This document shows, one piece after another, positions 11,273 through 22,700 of a stretch of 45,107 bases of DNA. Every line of letters starts with the position of its first letter. The stretch's first letter is position 1. The stretch comes from a virus. Below the pieces are notes generated by a model, which saw nothing but the letters and a program-made list of their open reading frames with translations, was not told the origin of the DNA and did not search any database. Where the stretch lies: positions 1,117 to 46,223 of the IMG/VR virus record IMGVR_UViG_3300030061_001808, one strand, 5' to 3'. Made by a program: the position numbers and the translations under genes.

Positions 11273-11668
11273 ATGAAAAAAATATTTTTAACATCAGTAT
11301 TAAGTTTAATGACAATTTTTGCTTCGGCACAATTTATGGTAACAAGCATGATAAGCGAGCCAGCAGACGGAGAAGAAATGAGTTTAGACAACTTAACTGA
11401 TAATATTGGAGTAATGTACTCTTTTGACAAGATTAGTGTAGGAATAATGATGAATGGAGAAGAGTATGATTTAGCAGCAAGATACTCTTTAGGAGAAAAG
11501 CTATTTGCATATGGCTTAATTACAACAGAAGAAGAAAATGTATCTTTGGGAGTTGGTTATTCTCTTAATGTATGGAATGAATTATACATAGAACCATCTT
11601 ACCTAATGGACTTAGAAAACGAAGATTATGAAGGAGAGCTAAAATTAAGCTTAACTTATAAATTATAA
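11273..11668 (+). CDS. secreted, beta-barrel-like protein with signal peptide, 131 aa
   Basis: The start is set at 11273, which gives a classical signal peptide (MKKIFLTSVLSLMTIFASAQ, cleavage after about residue 19); an upstream in-frame ATG would bury it. The mature part has alternating polar/apolar beta strands with aromatic residues (GVMYSFDKISVGIMM, LAARYSLGEKLFAYGLIT, VSLGVGYSLNVW, LYIEPSYLM) and ends LKLSLTYKL. These features resemble an outer-membrane barrel or a periplasmic beta protein of Bacteroidota. Secreted cell-envelope proteins are unusual in a virion gene block. It may block superinfection or alter the host surface, or be a host-derived gene. The function is not known. Confidence 0.7.
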   Translation: MKKIFLTSVLSLMTIFASAQFMVTSMISEPADGEEMSLDNLTDNIGVMYSFDKISVGIMMNGEEYDLAARYSLGEKLFAYGLITTEEENVSLGVGYSLNVWNELYIEPSYLMDLENEDYEGELKLSLTYKL

Positions 11669-11693
11669 ATTAAAATAAAAAAAGAAAAGAACA

Positions 11694-14099
11694 ATGCCTA
11701 TTAATTTTTTACAAAATGTATCGCTCAATAATACCGAGCTACAAAATTTTAAAGTAGAGAACTCATTAACCTTACCTTCGGGTTTATCTGGTGAAGGACA
11801 ATTAATATACAAATCTAATGATAATACTTTACATTATCATACAGGATCTAATAGCTGGAAAACAGTTGGGTCGGTTACATCAGTAGGTATATCAAGTAAT
11901 TATTTAACAATAGGAAGCACACCTGTAACTACAAGCGGTACTATATCTGTAAATATGCCAAACTCTGGCGTAAGTGCAGCATCATATACTAATGCAAGTA
12001 TTACCGTAAATGCACAAGGTATTGTAACAGCTGCTTCAAGCGGTACAGATAATGTTGGTGTTGCTACATTTACAAACACTAACGGAACGTTTGTTTCGGC
12101 AGGTACTCAAAACTCAGCAGCAACTGGCGCTGTTACTATGGGAACTATTGACTTATCGGCTTCAGGATCACCAAGTGCAACCACCTTCCTTAGAGGAGAT
12201 AATGTTTGGGCTACACCAGCAGGAGCATATACTTCATGGAGTTTAGAAGGAGACAATGCAACAACTGTAGATATAACAGATGGACTTAGAGTAGACTTTA
12301 CAGGCGGTACTGGAATTAGTACATCGGTAGCATCGGCAACTCCAAACACTTTAACTATTACAAACACAGGGGTTACATCTATTTCAGCTTCATCACCTAT
12401 AAGCGTAGATCAATCCACAGGAGCTGTTGCTATTAGTTATACAGGAGGAACGGGAACAATGTCTTCTTGGACAATTCAAGGAGATAGTGGAAGTTCAACC
12501 GTAGCAGATGGACAGACTGTAGATATTGCTGGTGGAACATATATAACAAGTGCAGAATCATCAAGAACTGTAACTTTAAATCACGATAATACATCAAGAA
12601 GTGATACTACAAGCACAGACACAGTAGGTTCTGGAGGAACATTTACAAAGGTTGACTCAATAACCACTAATGCTCAAGGTCACGTTACTGCTATTAATGT
12701 AGAAACCATAACAATGGGCTCTTTTGATAATTATGGTTCTTGGACTTTAGCTGGAGATGGAGGAGGTACAAGTCAAGCTATTACTTCTGGAAATACAGCT
12801 ACTTTCCTTGGAGGCACAGGTATAACAACAGCAGCAGGAGCAACTGATGATTTAACTATTACTAACTCATTACCATTTAATAGTATAACATTAGCAGGTT
12901 CTTCAGGAGGAAGTAATTCTACGATAGCAAATAATGGTACTATTACAATTACAGCAGGATCAAACATATCTGCAACAGGTGATGGTTCAGGTGGTGTAAC
13001 TGTAGCATATACTGGAGGTACAGGATCAATGAGTTCTTGGACTATAGCTGGAGACTCAGGAACATCTACTGTTTCTAACAGTCAAACAGCAACAATAGCT
13101 GGTTCTACAGGTATTGATACTGCTGAATCTGGACGTACCGTAACAGTAAGTCTTGATTTAGCTGAATTAACAACAATTACTTCGGCAGCAGCAACAAATG
13201 AACTAATAATAAATTCTGGAGGTAATAAAAAGATTGATATAGATGATATTCATTTAAATCAGTTTGGAGATGCAGAAGCAGATGTAGACTTTGGCGGAAA
13301 CAAACTATTAGATGTTGCAACAGGTACTTCTGGATCAGATGGTGTTAACTTAGGACAAGTTCAGTCATTAATAGCTGGAGTTGGTGTATTCCAAGGAGGT
13401 TATAACGCATCTACAAACTCTCCAGCAATAGCAGGAGCAAGTAACATTGCGGCTGATACAGGTGACTATTACGTTGTAACAACTGACGGAACTATTTCTT
13501 TTAATGGTTCAACTGTTGCAGTAGAGGTTGGAGATTTAATTTTTGCTAATGAATCAATTACAGCATCTTCTAATCCAGCAGCTACAAAATATACTATTGT
13601 AATACAAGACGCAAATATTGCAGGTGCAGGATCAACAGACGGAGGTACTGAAAAAGGTGTGGCTGGATTTGATAGTGGTAACTTTGATGTTACAGCTAAT
13701 GGTTGGGTAACTTTAGATGACACAGGGGTAAGTGCAGGTTCAGTAGGAGGTGTAACAAAATCTTTAAGCGCAACAGTTACTGCAAAAGGTTTACTTACTT
13801 CTTTAACAGAACAAACAATTGCAATACCAGCATCACAAATTACAGATTTCTGTTCAGCTGTAGCTTCTTGTATTAGTACAAACTATAACTTTAAAACTAC
13901 AATTACAGGAGCAGGCCCATTTACAATAAATCATAATTTAAACACAAGAGACGTTATGGTGTATGTTTATGATAACGCAAGTCCATATGAGCAAACTTTT
14001 GTAGAGGTTATTCATACTGATGCTGATAATGTTACTCTTAAAACAGCAGCATCTTTAGGGTCAGGTGTTCTTAGAGTTCTGGTAACTGAGGTACTTTAA
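11694..14099 (+). CDS. tail fibre protein, 801 aa
   Basis: A long, Thr/Ser/Gly-rich repetitive fibre. It starts MPINFLQNVSLNNTELQNF; the gene at 14177 also starts M-x-INFLQ, suggesting a shared anchoring peptide. The body is built from repeated units with a W-x-x-x-GDSG element, then a TVDIAGGT-like turn and a SGRTVT-like strand. The C-terminus is a compact HNLN domain (TINHNLNTRDVMVYVYD) like that ending the 240-aa protein at 10540. It likely trimerises and binds the host surface. It ends at a strong terminator (14111-14156). Confidence 0.9.
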   Translation: MPINFLQNVSLNNTELQNFKVENSLTLPSGLSGEGQLIYKSNDNTLHYHTGSNSWKTVGSVTSVGISSNYLTIGSTPVTTSGTISVNMPNSGVSAASYTNASITVNAQGIVTAASSGTDNVGVATFTNTNGTFVSAGTQNSAATGAVTMGTIDLSASGSPSATTFLRGDNVWATPAGAYTSWSLEGDNATTVDITDGLRVDFTGGTGISTSVASATPNTLTITNTGVTSISASSPISVDQSTGAVAISYTGGTGTMSSWTIQGDSGSSTVADGQTVDIAGGTYITSAESSRTVTLNHDNTSRSDTTSTDTVGSGGTFTKVDSITTNAQGHVTAINVETITMGSFDNYGSWTLAGDGGGTSQAITSGNTATFLGGTGITTAAGATDDLTITNSLPFNSITLAGSSGGSNSTIANNGTITITAGSNISATGDGSGGVTVAYTGGTGSMSSWTIAGDSGTSTVSNSQTATIAGSTGIDTAESGRTVTVSLDLAELTTITSAAATNELIINSGGNKKIDIDDIHLNQFGDAEADVDFGGNKLLDVATGTSGSDGVNLGQVQSLIAGVGVFQGGYNASTNSPAIAGASNIAADTGDYYVVTTDGTISFNGSTVAVEVGDLIFANESITASSNPAATKYTIVIQDANIAGAGSTDGGTEKGVAGFDSGNFDVTANGWVTLDDTGVSAGSVGGVTKSLSATVTAKGLLTSLTEQTIAIPASQITDFCSAVASCISTNYNFKTTITGAGPFTINHNLNTRDVMVYVYDNASPYEQTFVEVIHTDADNVTLKTAASLGSGVLRVLVTEVL

Positions 14100-14110
14100 T
14101 CACAATTACA

Positions 14111-14156
14111 TATACGAGTTATATTAAAAGAAATATCTTTTAATATAATTCGTATA
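14111..14156 (+). terminator. long stem-loop terminator overlapping the next promoter
   Basis: A 20-bp stem with a single G-T pair (14111-14130 with 14137-14156) has a 6-nt loop AAATAT. The last bases of the stem are also the TATA of the promoter box at 14153-14160. The stem is nearly all A/T and the following T run is only three bases (then G), so termination may be partial. Confidence 0.7.
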
Positions 14157-14160
14157 TTTG
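14153..14160 (+). promoter_or_regulatory. promoter box TATATTTG
   Basis: Exact TAnnTTTG 16 nt before the ATG at 14177. Its first four bases form the base of the preceding terminator stem. Confidence 0.7.
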
Positions 14161-14176
14161 TAAAAATCTATTTTTC

Positions 14177-15544
14177 ATGGCTATCAATTTTCTTCAATCT
14201 ACTGATTTTTCTGACGATGCAAAGTTACAATTTGGAAATAGTACGGATTTTGAAATTTATCATGATTCTTCAACAAACCAAAATAAAATAACTTCATTAC
14301 TTGGTAGGCAACTATTAATTAATACAGCAAGTTTTGTAGTAAACAACGCCGCAGATACTCAAAATATGATTATTGCTACTGATGGCGGAGCAGTATCTCT
14401 CTATTGTGCGGGAAATTTAAAACTTGCAACTACAAGTGTAGGGTCAACCATAACAGGTGGGCTTACTACAACGGCGTCATCAAGTCTTGCTGGAGCAAAT
14501 ATGTCGGCAGGTATTGCAATGGGTACTAATGCTATTACAGGAATGGCCGACCCATCATCTGCACAAGACGCTGCCACAAAATCATATGTTGACACGCAGA
14601 TTTCTGGGGTTCCACAAGGAACAGTGCAATCTGTAGCTACAGGAAGTGGATTAACTGGCGGTACAATAACATCTACAGGAACTTTATCAGTAGATTATAG
14701 TTCATCGGGATTAGTTGCCGACTGTCCTGGAGGTACAGGTTCAATAGATGAAAACGACTTTATTATGGTGGGTAAAGACTCATCAGGTTCAGGAGAAACA
14801 AGAACATATGAAATACAAGAAATAAATGCTCTTGCTCCTCAAGGAACAATGAGTAGTTGGTTGCTCACAGGAGATAGTGGGGGATCAGCAACTATAGATA
14901 ATGGAGAAACAGTAGACATTGCTGGAGGAACAAACATAACCACAGTGCGAAGCGGAAATACTGTTACTATAAATACCTCTGCTACAACAAATATTGGTAC
15001 TGTTACATCAATAGCAACTACATCTCCTATTACGGGAGGTACAATAACTGGTTCAGGAACTATAGCTTTAGACCAATCGGCTATAACAAGTTTGGCTAAT
15101 TTAGTTGAAACAGGAACGGTAACATCAGGAGTTTGGAATAGCAATACACAGTTAAACAAAACATCTTCAACATTTTTAGATTATCAAGGAGAGGTAGTTT
15201 ACTGGGCTTCAAGCACAGTAGTAAAGGGAAAAATATATGTTTATCAAGGTGGTGATTGGGTTTCCGCAGATGCAGACGCTGCATCAACAGCTTCAGGAAC
15301 TTTAGCTGTTGCGCTAAATAATGGAACTTCTTCTACGGTGGGTATGTTAACAAGAGGAACGGTTACTTTAACAGACTTAGGTAATGATGGTGATTTACTG
15401 TATCTTGACACAAATGCAGGTAACCTTACAACGGAACCCCCAAGTGGTTCAGGAGATATAGTAAGAATAGTTGGACAATTACTTGACAGCACTAATGGTC
15501 AAATATTTTTTAATCCAGACTATACATTTATAACACTTTCTTAA
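14177..15544 (+). CDS. tail fibre protein, 455 aa
   Basis: Starts MAINFLQSTDFSDDAKLQFG, matching the N-terminal anchor of the 801-aa fibre. Residues about 40-110 have the pattern of short fibre attachment domains (LLGRQLLINTASF, AGNLKLATT). One central copy of the GDSG / TVDIAGGTNITT repeat shared with the other two fibres follows. The C-terminal domain (about 330-455) has the order VYQGGDWVSADADAA, GMLTRGTVTL, DGDLLYLDTNAG, GDIVRIVGQLLDS. I recall it from many marine phage fibres, where it forms the tip. It probably binds a host receptor. Confidence 0.88.
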   Translation: MAINFLQSTDFSDDAKLQFGNSTDFEIYHDSSTNQNKITSLLGRQLLINTASFVVNNAADTQNMIIATDGGAVSLYCAGNLKLATTSVGSTITGGLTTTASSSLAGANMSAGIAMGTNAITGMADPSSAQDAATKSYVDTQISGVPQGTVQSVATGSGLTGGTITSTGTLSVDYSSSGLVADCPGGTGSIDENDFIMVGKDSSGSGETRTYEIQEINALAPQGTMSSWLLTGDSGGSATIDNGETVDIAGGTNITTVRSGNTVTINTSATTNIGTVTSIATTSPITGGTITGSGTIALDQSAITSLANLVETGTVTSGVWNSNTQLNKTSSTFLDYQGEVVYWASSTVVKGKIYVYQGGDWVSADADAASTASGTLAVALNNGTSSTVGMLTRGTVTLTDLGNDGDLLYLDTNAGNLTTEPPSGSGDIVRIVGQLLDSTNGQIFFNPDYTFITLS

Positions 15545-15545
15545 A

Positions 15546-16421
15546 ATGTCTATAGCAAGTGTTAATGGGACTACAGACGGGACTATACAAAATGTAAATA
15601 ACGTTTCATTTACTTCAATATCAAAATTAAATGGTCAAGAAAAAGGAAGCTCATTTAGTGTAGACTACTCTATTGATCTTAACGGATCAAGTCAATATGC
15701 TGCTTTAGGAACACAAACAAGCACTCTTTTAAATCCTACTACCACTCAATTTAACAACACAGGATATACATATTCAGCATGGATATATATAGATTCTTTT
15801 GACAATCATTCTCACCAAATTTTTTCTTTAGGAGTTAGCAATACATTAAACTATTACGGAATACAGATTATTATTGGAAAAAATGGCCAGATGGTTATTC
15901 ATGTAATGGGGTTAAATCAAGGTTTTACTGGATCAGGATCAAACAATCGTAATACTGGAAGAACACCAAACAGTACAATAGCGGCAGGACAGTGGTATCA
16001 TGTAGCTTTTGTTATGCCTAATTTAACAAGAAGTAATTGGGTTTTTTATAAAAATGGTGTTGCTCAAACTGGCCTGACTTATTCTGGTAATCAAAACGTA
16101 ACTTTAACATATAGTGGAAGTTCACAAATAGGTTGGTGGAATAGAGCTAACGGTCTTAGTGGTAACTACTGGCATGGTGAATTAAATAATTGTGCTATAT
16201 GGAATGATGATTTAAATCAATCTAATATAACAGCTATATATAATTCAGGCGCTCCTATAGACTTAAGTGCAAATTCTGGTAATTATAATCAGTCATCTAA
16301 TCTTTTAGGGTGGTGGAGATTTAATGAAGGAACAGGTACTTCTTACACAGATAGTTCAGGCAATGGCTTTACAGGTACAGGAGTTAATACGCCTACTTGG
16401 AGCACTAATGTTCCAACATAA
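15546..16421 (+). CDS. LamG-domain adhesin / fibre protein, 291 aa
   Basis: After a short N-terminal region (MSIASVNGTTDGTIQNV) residues about 38-285 form a concanavalin-like (LamG) jelly roll. The marks are YSIDLNGSSQYAALG, YTYSAWIYIDSFDN, AAGQWYHVAFVMPN, WVFYKNGVAQTG, NCAIWNDDLNQ, LLGWWRFNEGTGTSYTDSSG. Such domains bind carbohydrates, so this is probably a receptor-binding subunit for host surface polysaccharide. It starts 1 nt after the stop of the 455-aa fibre and shares its promoter. Confidence 0.88.
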   Translation: MSIASVNGTTDGTIQNVNNVSFTSISKLNGQEKGSSFSVDYSIDLNGSSQYAALGTQTSTLLNPTTTQFNNTGYTYSAWIYIDSFDNHSHQIFSLGVSNTLNYYGIQIIIGKNGQMVIHVMGLNQGFTGSGSNNRNTGRTPNSTIAAGQWYHVAFVMPNLTRSNWVFYKNGVAQTGLTYSGNQNVTLTYSGSSQIGWWNRANGLSGNYWHGELNNCAIWNDDLNQSNITAIYNSGAPIDLSANSGNYNQSSNLLGWWRFNEGTGTSYTDSSGNGFTGTGVNTPTWSTNVPT

Positions 16422-16441
16422 TTATATAAATAAATATTTAT

Positions 16442-16449
16442 TATCTTTG
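16442..16449 (+). promoter_or_regulatory. promoter box TATCTTTG
   Basis: Exact TATCTTTG 28 nt before the ATG at 16478. It starts the unit holding the 90-aa coiled coil, the giant fibre, the terminase and the portal. Confidence 0.7.
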
Positions 16450-16477
16450 TGTTTTATTAACCTTTAAATATAATTAA

Positions 16478-16750
16478 ATGAAAAAATTAACTAAAGACGA
16501 GTTAGCAAATTTACAGAACTTACAAAAAGATTTTAACACAGCTAAATTAGAGTTGGGAAACACTGTTTTACAGCAAAGTAAAATAATGGAATCAATAGAG
16601 ATTATAAAATCTAAATTTGGTGAGAAAGAAAAAGAGCTAATGGATAAATACGGAAAAGACGTAACAATCAATTTAGAAACAGGAGAAATTTCCGAAAAGG
16701 AAGAAGAAAGCAAAGAAGCTCCTGAATTAAAAAAAGTAGAAACTAAGTAA
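16478..16750 (+). CDS. coiled-coil protein, 90 aa, upstream of giant fibre
   Basis: A 90-residue soluble protein with a nearly continuous heptad pattern (about 5-55; MKKLTKDELANLQNLQKDFN at the start). A short beta segment VTINLETGEI and an acidic tail rich in Glu and Lys follow. No family with a known function was recognised. It lies 17 nt before the 2296-aa fibre gene and shares its promoter, so it may be a fibre assembly factor, a chaperone or a small virion protein. Confidence 0.78.
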   Translation: MKKLTKDELANLQNLQKDFNTAKLELGNTVLQQSKIMESIEIIKSKFGEKEKELMDKYGKDVTINLETGEISEKEEESKEAPELKKVETK

Positions 16751-16767
16751 ATTAAAAATGTCGCAAT

Positions 16768-19700
16768 ATGGCTAAAATAAAAAATACGACTGCTTATCCA
16801 ACGGTCACTCCTAATGCAAGTGATTTACTAATAGCAACGGACGTAAGTGATAACAATAAGACAGTAACTTTTTTAGTCAGCGACCTCCTTGCCGCAGGAA
16901 CTGTATTGCAAGATTTGCAATCAGTGCTTACAACGGGAGATACTGCCACTGAGGACATAAACCTTACTGGTACAATTGATTTAACTGGAACATTAGAGCT
17001 TGACGCAAGTACCCAACTAACCATCAATGGTGCGTTTGGTACTGCGGGTCAAGTTTTAGTTGTTAATGCAACAGCAACGGGTTTAGAATATTCATCAGCA
17101 TCTGGTATTCAAACATGGGACGAGACTGTGGCGCAAGGAAACACAGTTACAGGTAGAGTATTAAATGCTGATGACAGTAGTATGAATTTTACCAATACTG
17201 CTTTAACATTAGGATCTTTAACTGGTAGTGAATTTACTTCATTTTTATGGGCTGGTCCTGCCGCTATAAATAACAATTTAAATTTAGGAGACCCAACTGG
17301 AACTAATGCTTATGCGGTTAATTTTTATTCAAAACAGCAATTAACCGTAGATGGAACATTTGGAACAGCTGGTGAATTTTTAGCAGTAAATGCTGCTGCT
17401 GATGGGTTAGAATGGTCAGCCGCACCAACAAATACAACACCTACATTTCAAGAAGTTTTAACAGCAGGAAACGTAGCTCTTATGCAAGGGTTTAGCATGA
17501 CTGGTGACGGAACAGGAACAGGTGGTTCAAATATAAATCTTGATGATGAGTCAAGAATAATATCACAAGGAAATAACTCTTTTAGTGGAAACAATCAATT
17601 TCAAGGATTAGGCACAGGACAAACAGATTCAGCAATAACTATAGACGTAGGTAGTAGAATATATCTTGGTGATAACCTAACTGGTTCTTCAGGAACAGCG
17701 GGTCAAGTATTAGCTATAAATACAGCGGGTACTTCAATGGAATGGAGTTCTACTGCTGCTGGTACTCAAGACTTACAGTCAGTTTTAAATAACGGAGGTA
17801 CAGCAGATTCAGTAGGTACAAACCTTGCAAATATATATTTAACTGGTAACGGTGATGCCACTGCAAGCGCAACTAATGGTATTTTTACTATAGAAAATGG
17901 AACGCTATCTATTGAAGACACAGAGCTTTTGTTAGATGGAGACGTAGGAACAGCGGGACAGGTTTTAGTTTCTGGAGGGTCAAATGCAGGGCCATCATGG
18001 GCAGCTGCTGGAACGGGTTCAGGAACCGTAACATCAGTGGGTGTAACAGACAGCACTTATATAGATTTATCTGTAGGATCTTCTCCTACAGTTACTCCAA
18101 ACATAAGCGCTGCATTTATTACTGACGGAAGTGTAACATCTGGAGTAGCCACCGATTTTTATAATGCCACAGGTGCTTTTTCTGCACCATTAGGAGCAGA
18201 CTGGAATTTAAGTTTTTCAAAAACAGGAACTCCAGCATCATCATCTAATTTATCAAGTACAGGAGCAACTGGATACACGACAGCTACTGGGGTTGGAACA
18301 TCATCTTCACCAGGGTCAGGTTTACTTGTTAATATAACTGCTGTAGCAGGAGAGATTACAGTAATAGATGCATTAGGGGGCGCTCCTACAGGATACTCAG
18401 TAGGGGATATAATAACAGTAATACAAGGTGGGTCATCAAATAACGCTACTTTTCAAATAGCATCTGTAACAACAAACACAGTAGGGCTAACTAACTCAGA
18501 CGGAACAAGATCAAGTATAGTAAATATAGACGCAGGAACTAATATATCTATGACTGTAGATGCATCAAATGACTTAACATTATCATCAACATCGGGAGGT
18601 GGTTCTGTAAATTCAGTTGCAGTATCAAGTAATTACTTTACCATTGGTGGTTCGCCAGTAACAAGTTCAGGAACTATATCGGTAGATTTGCCAACTTCTG
18701 GAGTTGTAGCAGGGTCTTATACAGCAGCAAATGTTACAGTAACTGATAGAGGTATTGTAACAGCTATAAGTAATGGTTCTACAGTATATGAGTTAGGAGC
18801 TGGGCCAGGATTAACTAATTCAATAATATCACAAGGAAACGCTGGAACTAATTATACTACTGGAATATACCAAACTACATCAAACGGAAACGGAAGAGGA
18901 TTTACAGTAAACGTAGTGAGTGTAGGGGGTAATGGTGATATCACAGCGTTTAGCACAGTACAAAGTGGGTCAGGATATGTAGATTCAGAAGTTATAACAG
19001 TAACAGGAGGAGATGGTAATGCTACTTTTGCAGTTGGAACAGTTCCTGTTGCAAATCAAATAGTATTATCTGGAAATGGAACAGATGATGTTGTAACACT
19101 AACAGGAACAGGGGGTACTACTATAACAACAACAGCAAACGGAATTACTATAGATTCTGCAACAGCATCAGGCTTAACCTCGTTTGGAATAGCTACCAGC
19201 CCTGCAAGCACTGCGGGAACAGTAGATGTAACAAACAATACTATAACATTTACTGAACAAGTAAATACTATAGCTACTGTTGATTATAGATACATTGGGT
19301 TAGATATTAGCGGAACAAATGTATTAACTGCTGGGTTAACAGCCTCAACAACAGCCTTAAATGGGACAACTGTATCTCAGTCTTATTTAAGAGCAGACAA
19401 CACGTGGGCTATACCACCGAATACAGAATATAGCGTATTTACTGGTGCATCAAGCCTACCACTACCAAACGGAACAAATGGAACATCAGGATTGGTTCCT
19501 CAACCTTTAGCAGTAAGTAATGATTATAATAAGTTTTTAAAGGGAGATGGAACATGGGGTACTCCTTCAGGATCGGGAACATTAACAGGAGTTTCTGTAA
19601 CTGCTCCATTAACCGTAGACTCGGTAACAGACCCAGCTGTACCAGCATTAGATATAAATGATTTTACAGGGCCAGACACCGTTACTCCAGCAAATGGATC

Positions 19701-22700
19701 AAGAGGTACAGTTCCAACACCATTAGTAGCAGATGACGGTAAATTTTTAAGCACAGCAGGTTGGACAACAGCACCAGGGCAGGTGTATACATCAACAGAT
19801 CCTATTGATATAAACGCTACGACTAATGTAGTTTCCTTAAACTATAATGATAGCGCTAACAACTTAATAGAGACGGCACCAGCTCAAACCGCTATAGGCG
19901 TACAAAATAAACTGTTAATTACCGATAATTCAGCTACAAATAAAGACGTACAAACAATTACGTTAGACACCATTGGGTATGTTTCATTTAGTTCAGGTAC
20001 CCCACGAATAGAGATATCTGACAATACGACTACCGCAAATGTAAAGCTTGGAAAAGATTTTGTTAATCCACTTTCTGATCTTACCCCAAGTGTAATTAAA
20101 TATGTAGATTCAGCAGGTATAGACGTAACAGTAACAGCTCCAGTTTCTCCATCAATAGATCCAACTATTAACTTTGGATTAAGTGCTTTTGGAGGAGCTA
20201 CTTCTGTATTAGCAGGTTCAATTGGTGCGGTTCCTGCGCCAGCAGCAGGAGACCAACTAAAATATTTAAGAGCAAATGGTACATGGACAGTAAATGATTC
20301 TTACGCTGGTTGGAAAATGTCAGGAGATGCTGGTACATCAAACCAGGGGGTTCCAGATAATAGAGAAGTGTTATTTACGGGGGGAACAGGTATTTCAACA
20401 AACACAGGGAATGTGCAAATCCCAAATAAATTAATAATAGACTTAGATACTTTTACAGCACCAGATGTTCCTGGTAATCTACCAGGATTAAAAGGAGGTG
20501 TGCCAGCGCCTCAGGTAGCTGATGACGGAAAGTTTTTAAGTACAGCAGGTTGGACAACAATGGCTGGGGGTGGTACAGTAACATCAGTATCAGGCAATTT
20601 ACCTATAACAGTTGATAATTCAACTAACCCAGCAATACCAGCGGTATCTGTAAATACTTTTACAGGAGCAACAAATGCTCCTGCAAATGGAACAAAAGGT
20701 ATTGTGCCAGCACCATCAGCAGCTTCTCAAGATTATAATAAATTTTTAAAGGGTGACGGTACATGGTCAACAGTAACTACATCATTTAGTTTTGACATAT
20801 CTGATAATGTTCCAGCAACACAAACTATAACAGACGGAAATACAATAACATTTAGCGGAGGAACCGATATAACATCTGCTGTTTCGGCAACTGACACTGT
20901 AACATTTAGTCATGATGCTATTACAAGAACTGATCCTACAGCTGGAACAACTACACCAGGCTCAGGAGGAACATTTACATCTGTTTCAAGTATAACATCA
21001 TCAGCTCAAGGTCATATAACAGCGGTTCAGTTTGATACTGTAACAATGCCTACTTCTGATGATTATCAAAATTGGATATTTGCAGGAGATAGTGGTAATA
21101 ATCAAACAATAAGCTCAACCAATACATTAACACTAAACGGTACTGGAGGTATAACTGTTGTTGGAGGTTCCGTAGGTTCAGATCAAGCTAACGTAACATT
21201 AAATGCATTTACAGGAGCATCAAACGGTGTAAACGGAGTGGCAGGAGGTGTGCCTCAACCATTAGGTATAACACCAGCAACTGATTATGATAAGTTTTTA
21301 AAAGGTGACGGAACATGGGCTACGCCAGCAACAAGTTATTCTTGGAGTGCAGATGCTGATAATGCACAAGGAATAAGTATTAACAATGCAGGTCAAATAA
21401 AATGGGTAGGAGGTGTAGGAATGAAAACAACTATAGCTTCTGGATCACCAAACACTATAACCTCTGATTTAGATGTAAATAAACTTTCAACAAGCGTAGT
21501 TTCAGGGCTTGATTATTTAGCTGGAGAAGAAGTAACAACCAATACAACAGTTAAGTTTTTAATTAATGATTTACCATTTACAAACAACTCAGGTACTGTA
21601 ACAAGCGTAGGCATAAATGCTGATAATGGAGGCGGAACAGGTATTACAACTTCAGGAGGATTTACTTTTACTGGAGGAACAAATATTACGACATCTGTTA
21701 CAGGAAATACTGTTACTTTTAATGCTGCTGCTTATCCAACAGTAAATAACGGAACATTAACTATTAATACAGGTACAGGTATAAGTGGAGGACCTGCTAC
21801 ATTTACAGCTAATCAATCGGGAGGTACAACACTAACTATTACCAATTCGGGTGTAACTTCCATTACTGGAGGAACGGGAATAACAGTTAGTGCGTCTACG
21901 GGGGCTGTAGAAATAGCCGCTGATAATAATGGAACTGTTACTTCGGTTGGTTTAACAGGAAACACAGGAACAGGATCTGCAATAACCACAAGCGGAACTT
22001 TTGATATAGACGGTATTACTACTGCATCTGCTGGATCAACTACAAATCACTATAACGGAATAAATACAACCGCAAGCAACTTTGATTTAGATATTAAAGG
22101 ATTTGCTATTCCTGATGAAAATCAATATTGGTTCTATAGAGCAAATAATGGAACTGGTACATCAGCTATGGGATTAGAAAAAAGTATTGTTTATGGTTTT
22201 GATGATGCTTATAAGAGTTTAGCTGTCGCTAATGGAGAAGTTGGAAAGGAAGGATATACTTTAGTATTAGGAGCTTCTAAATCTTCAAGAGCATATATAT
22301 TTAATGCAGGAAATACAACATATAGATGGAGTAATGTAGATGCAGCAGGAACAACTGACTCATCAACAAACTCTATATTTATTGGTGCTTCTGCGGGTGC
22401 AGCAGCAGCAAGCAATTCAGATAATATAGGTATAGGTACAAATGCTTTATTAGCATCTACAAATGGTGCAAGCAATATAGCATTAGGAACAGACGCAGGT
22501 AAAGCTATACTTGCAGGTGCAAGAAATATTTTAATAGGTAAAAGCGCGGGTAAAGCAATAGCGGCTTCAAATGATAATATAGGTATAGGAGATGAAGCGT
22601 TACAAACAGCAAACAATGCTACAGCAATAAACAACGTTGCTATAGGTACAAGAGCATTACAAGCTTTAACTGTAGGGGCGGATAATGTAGCAATTGGATA

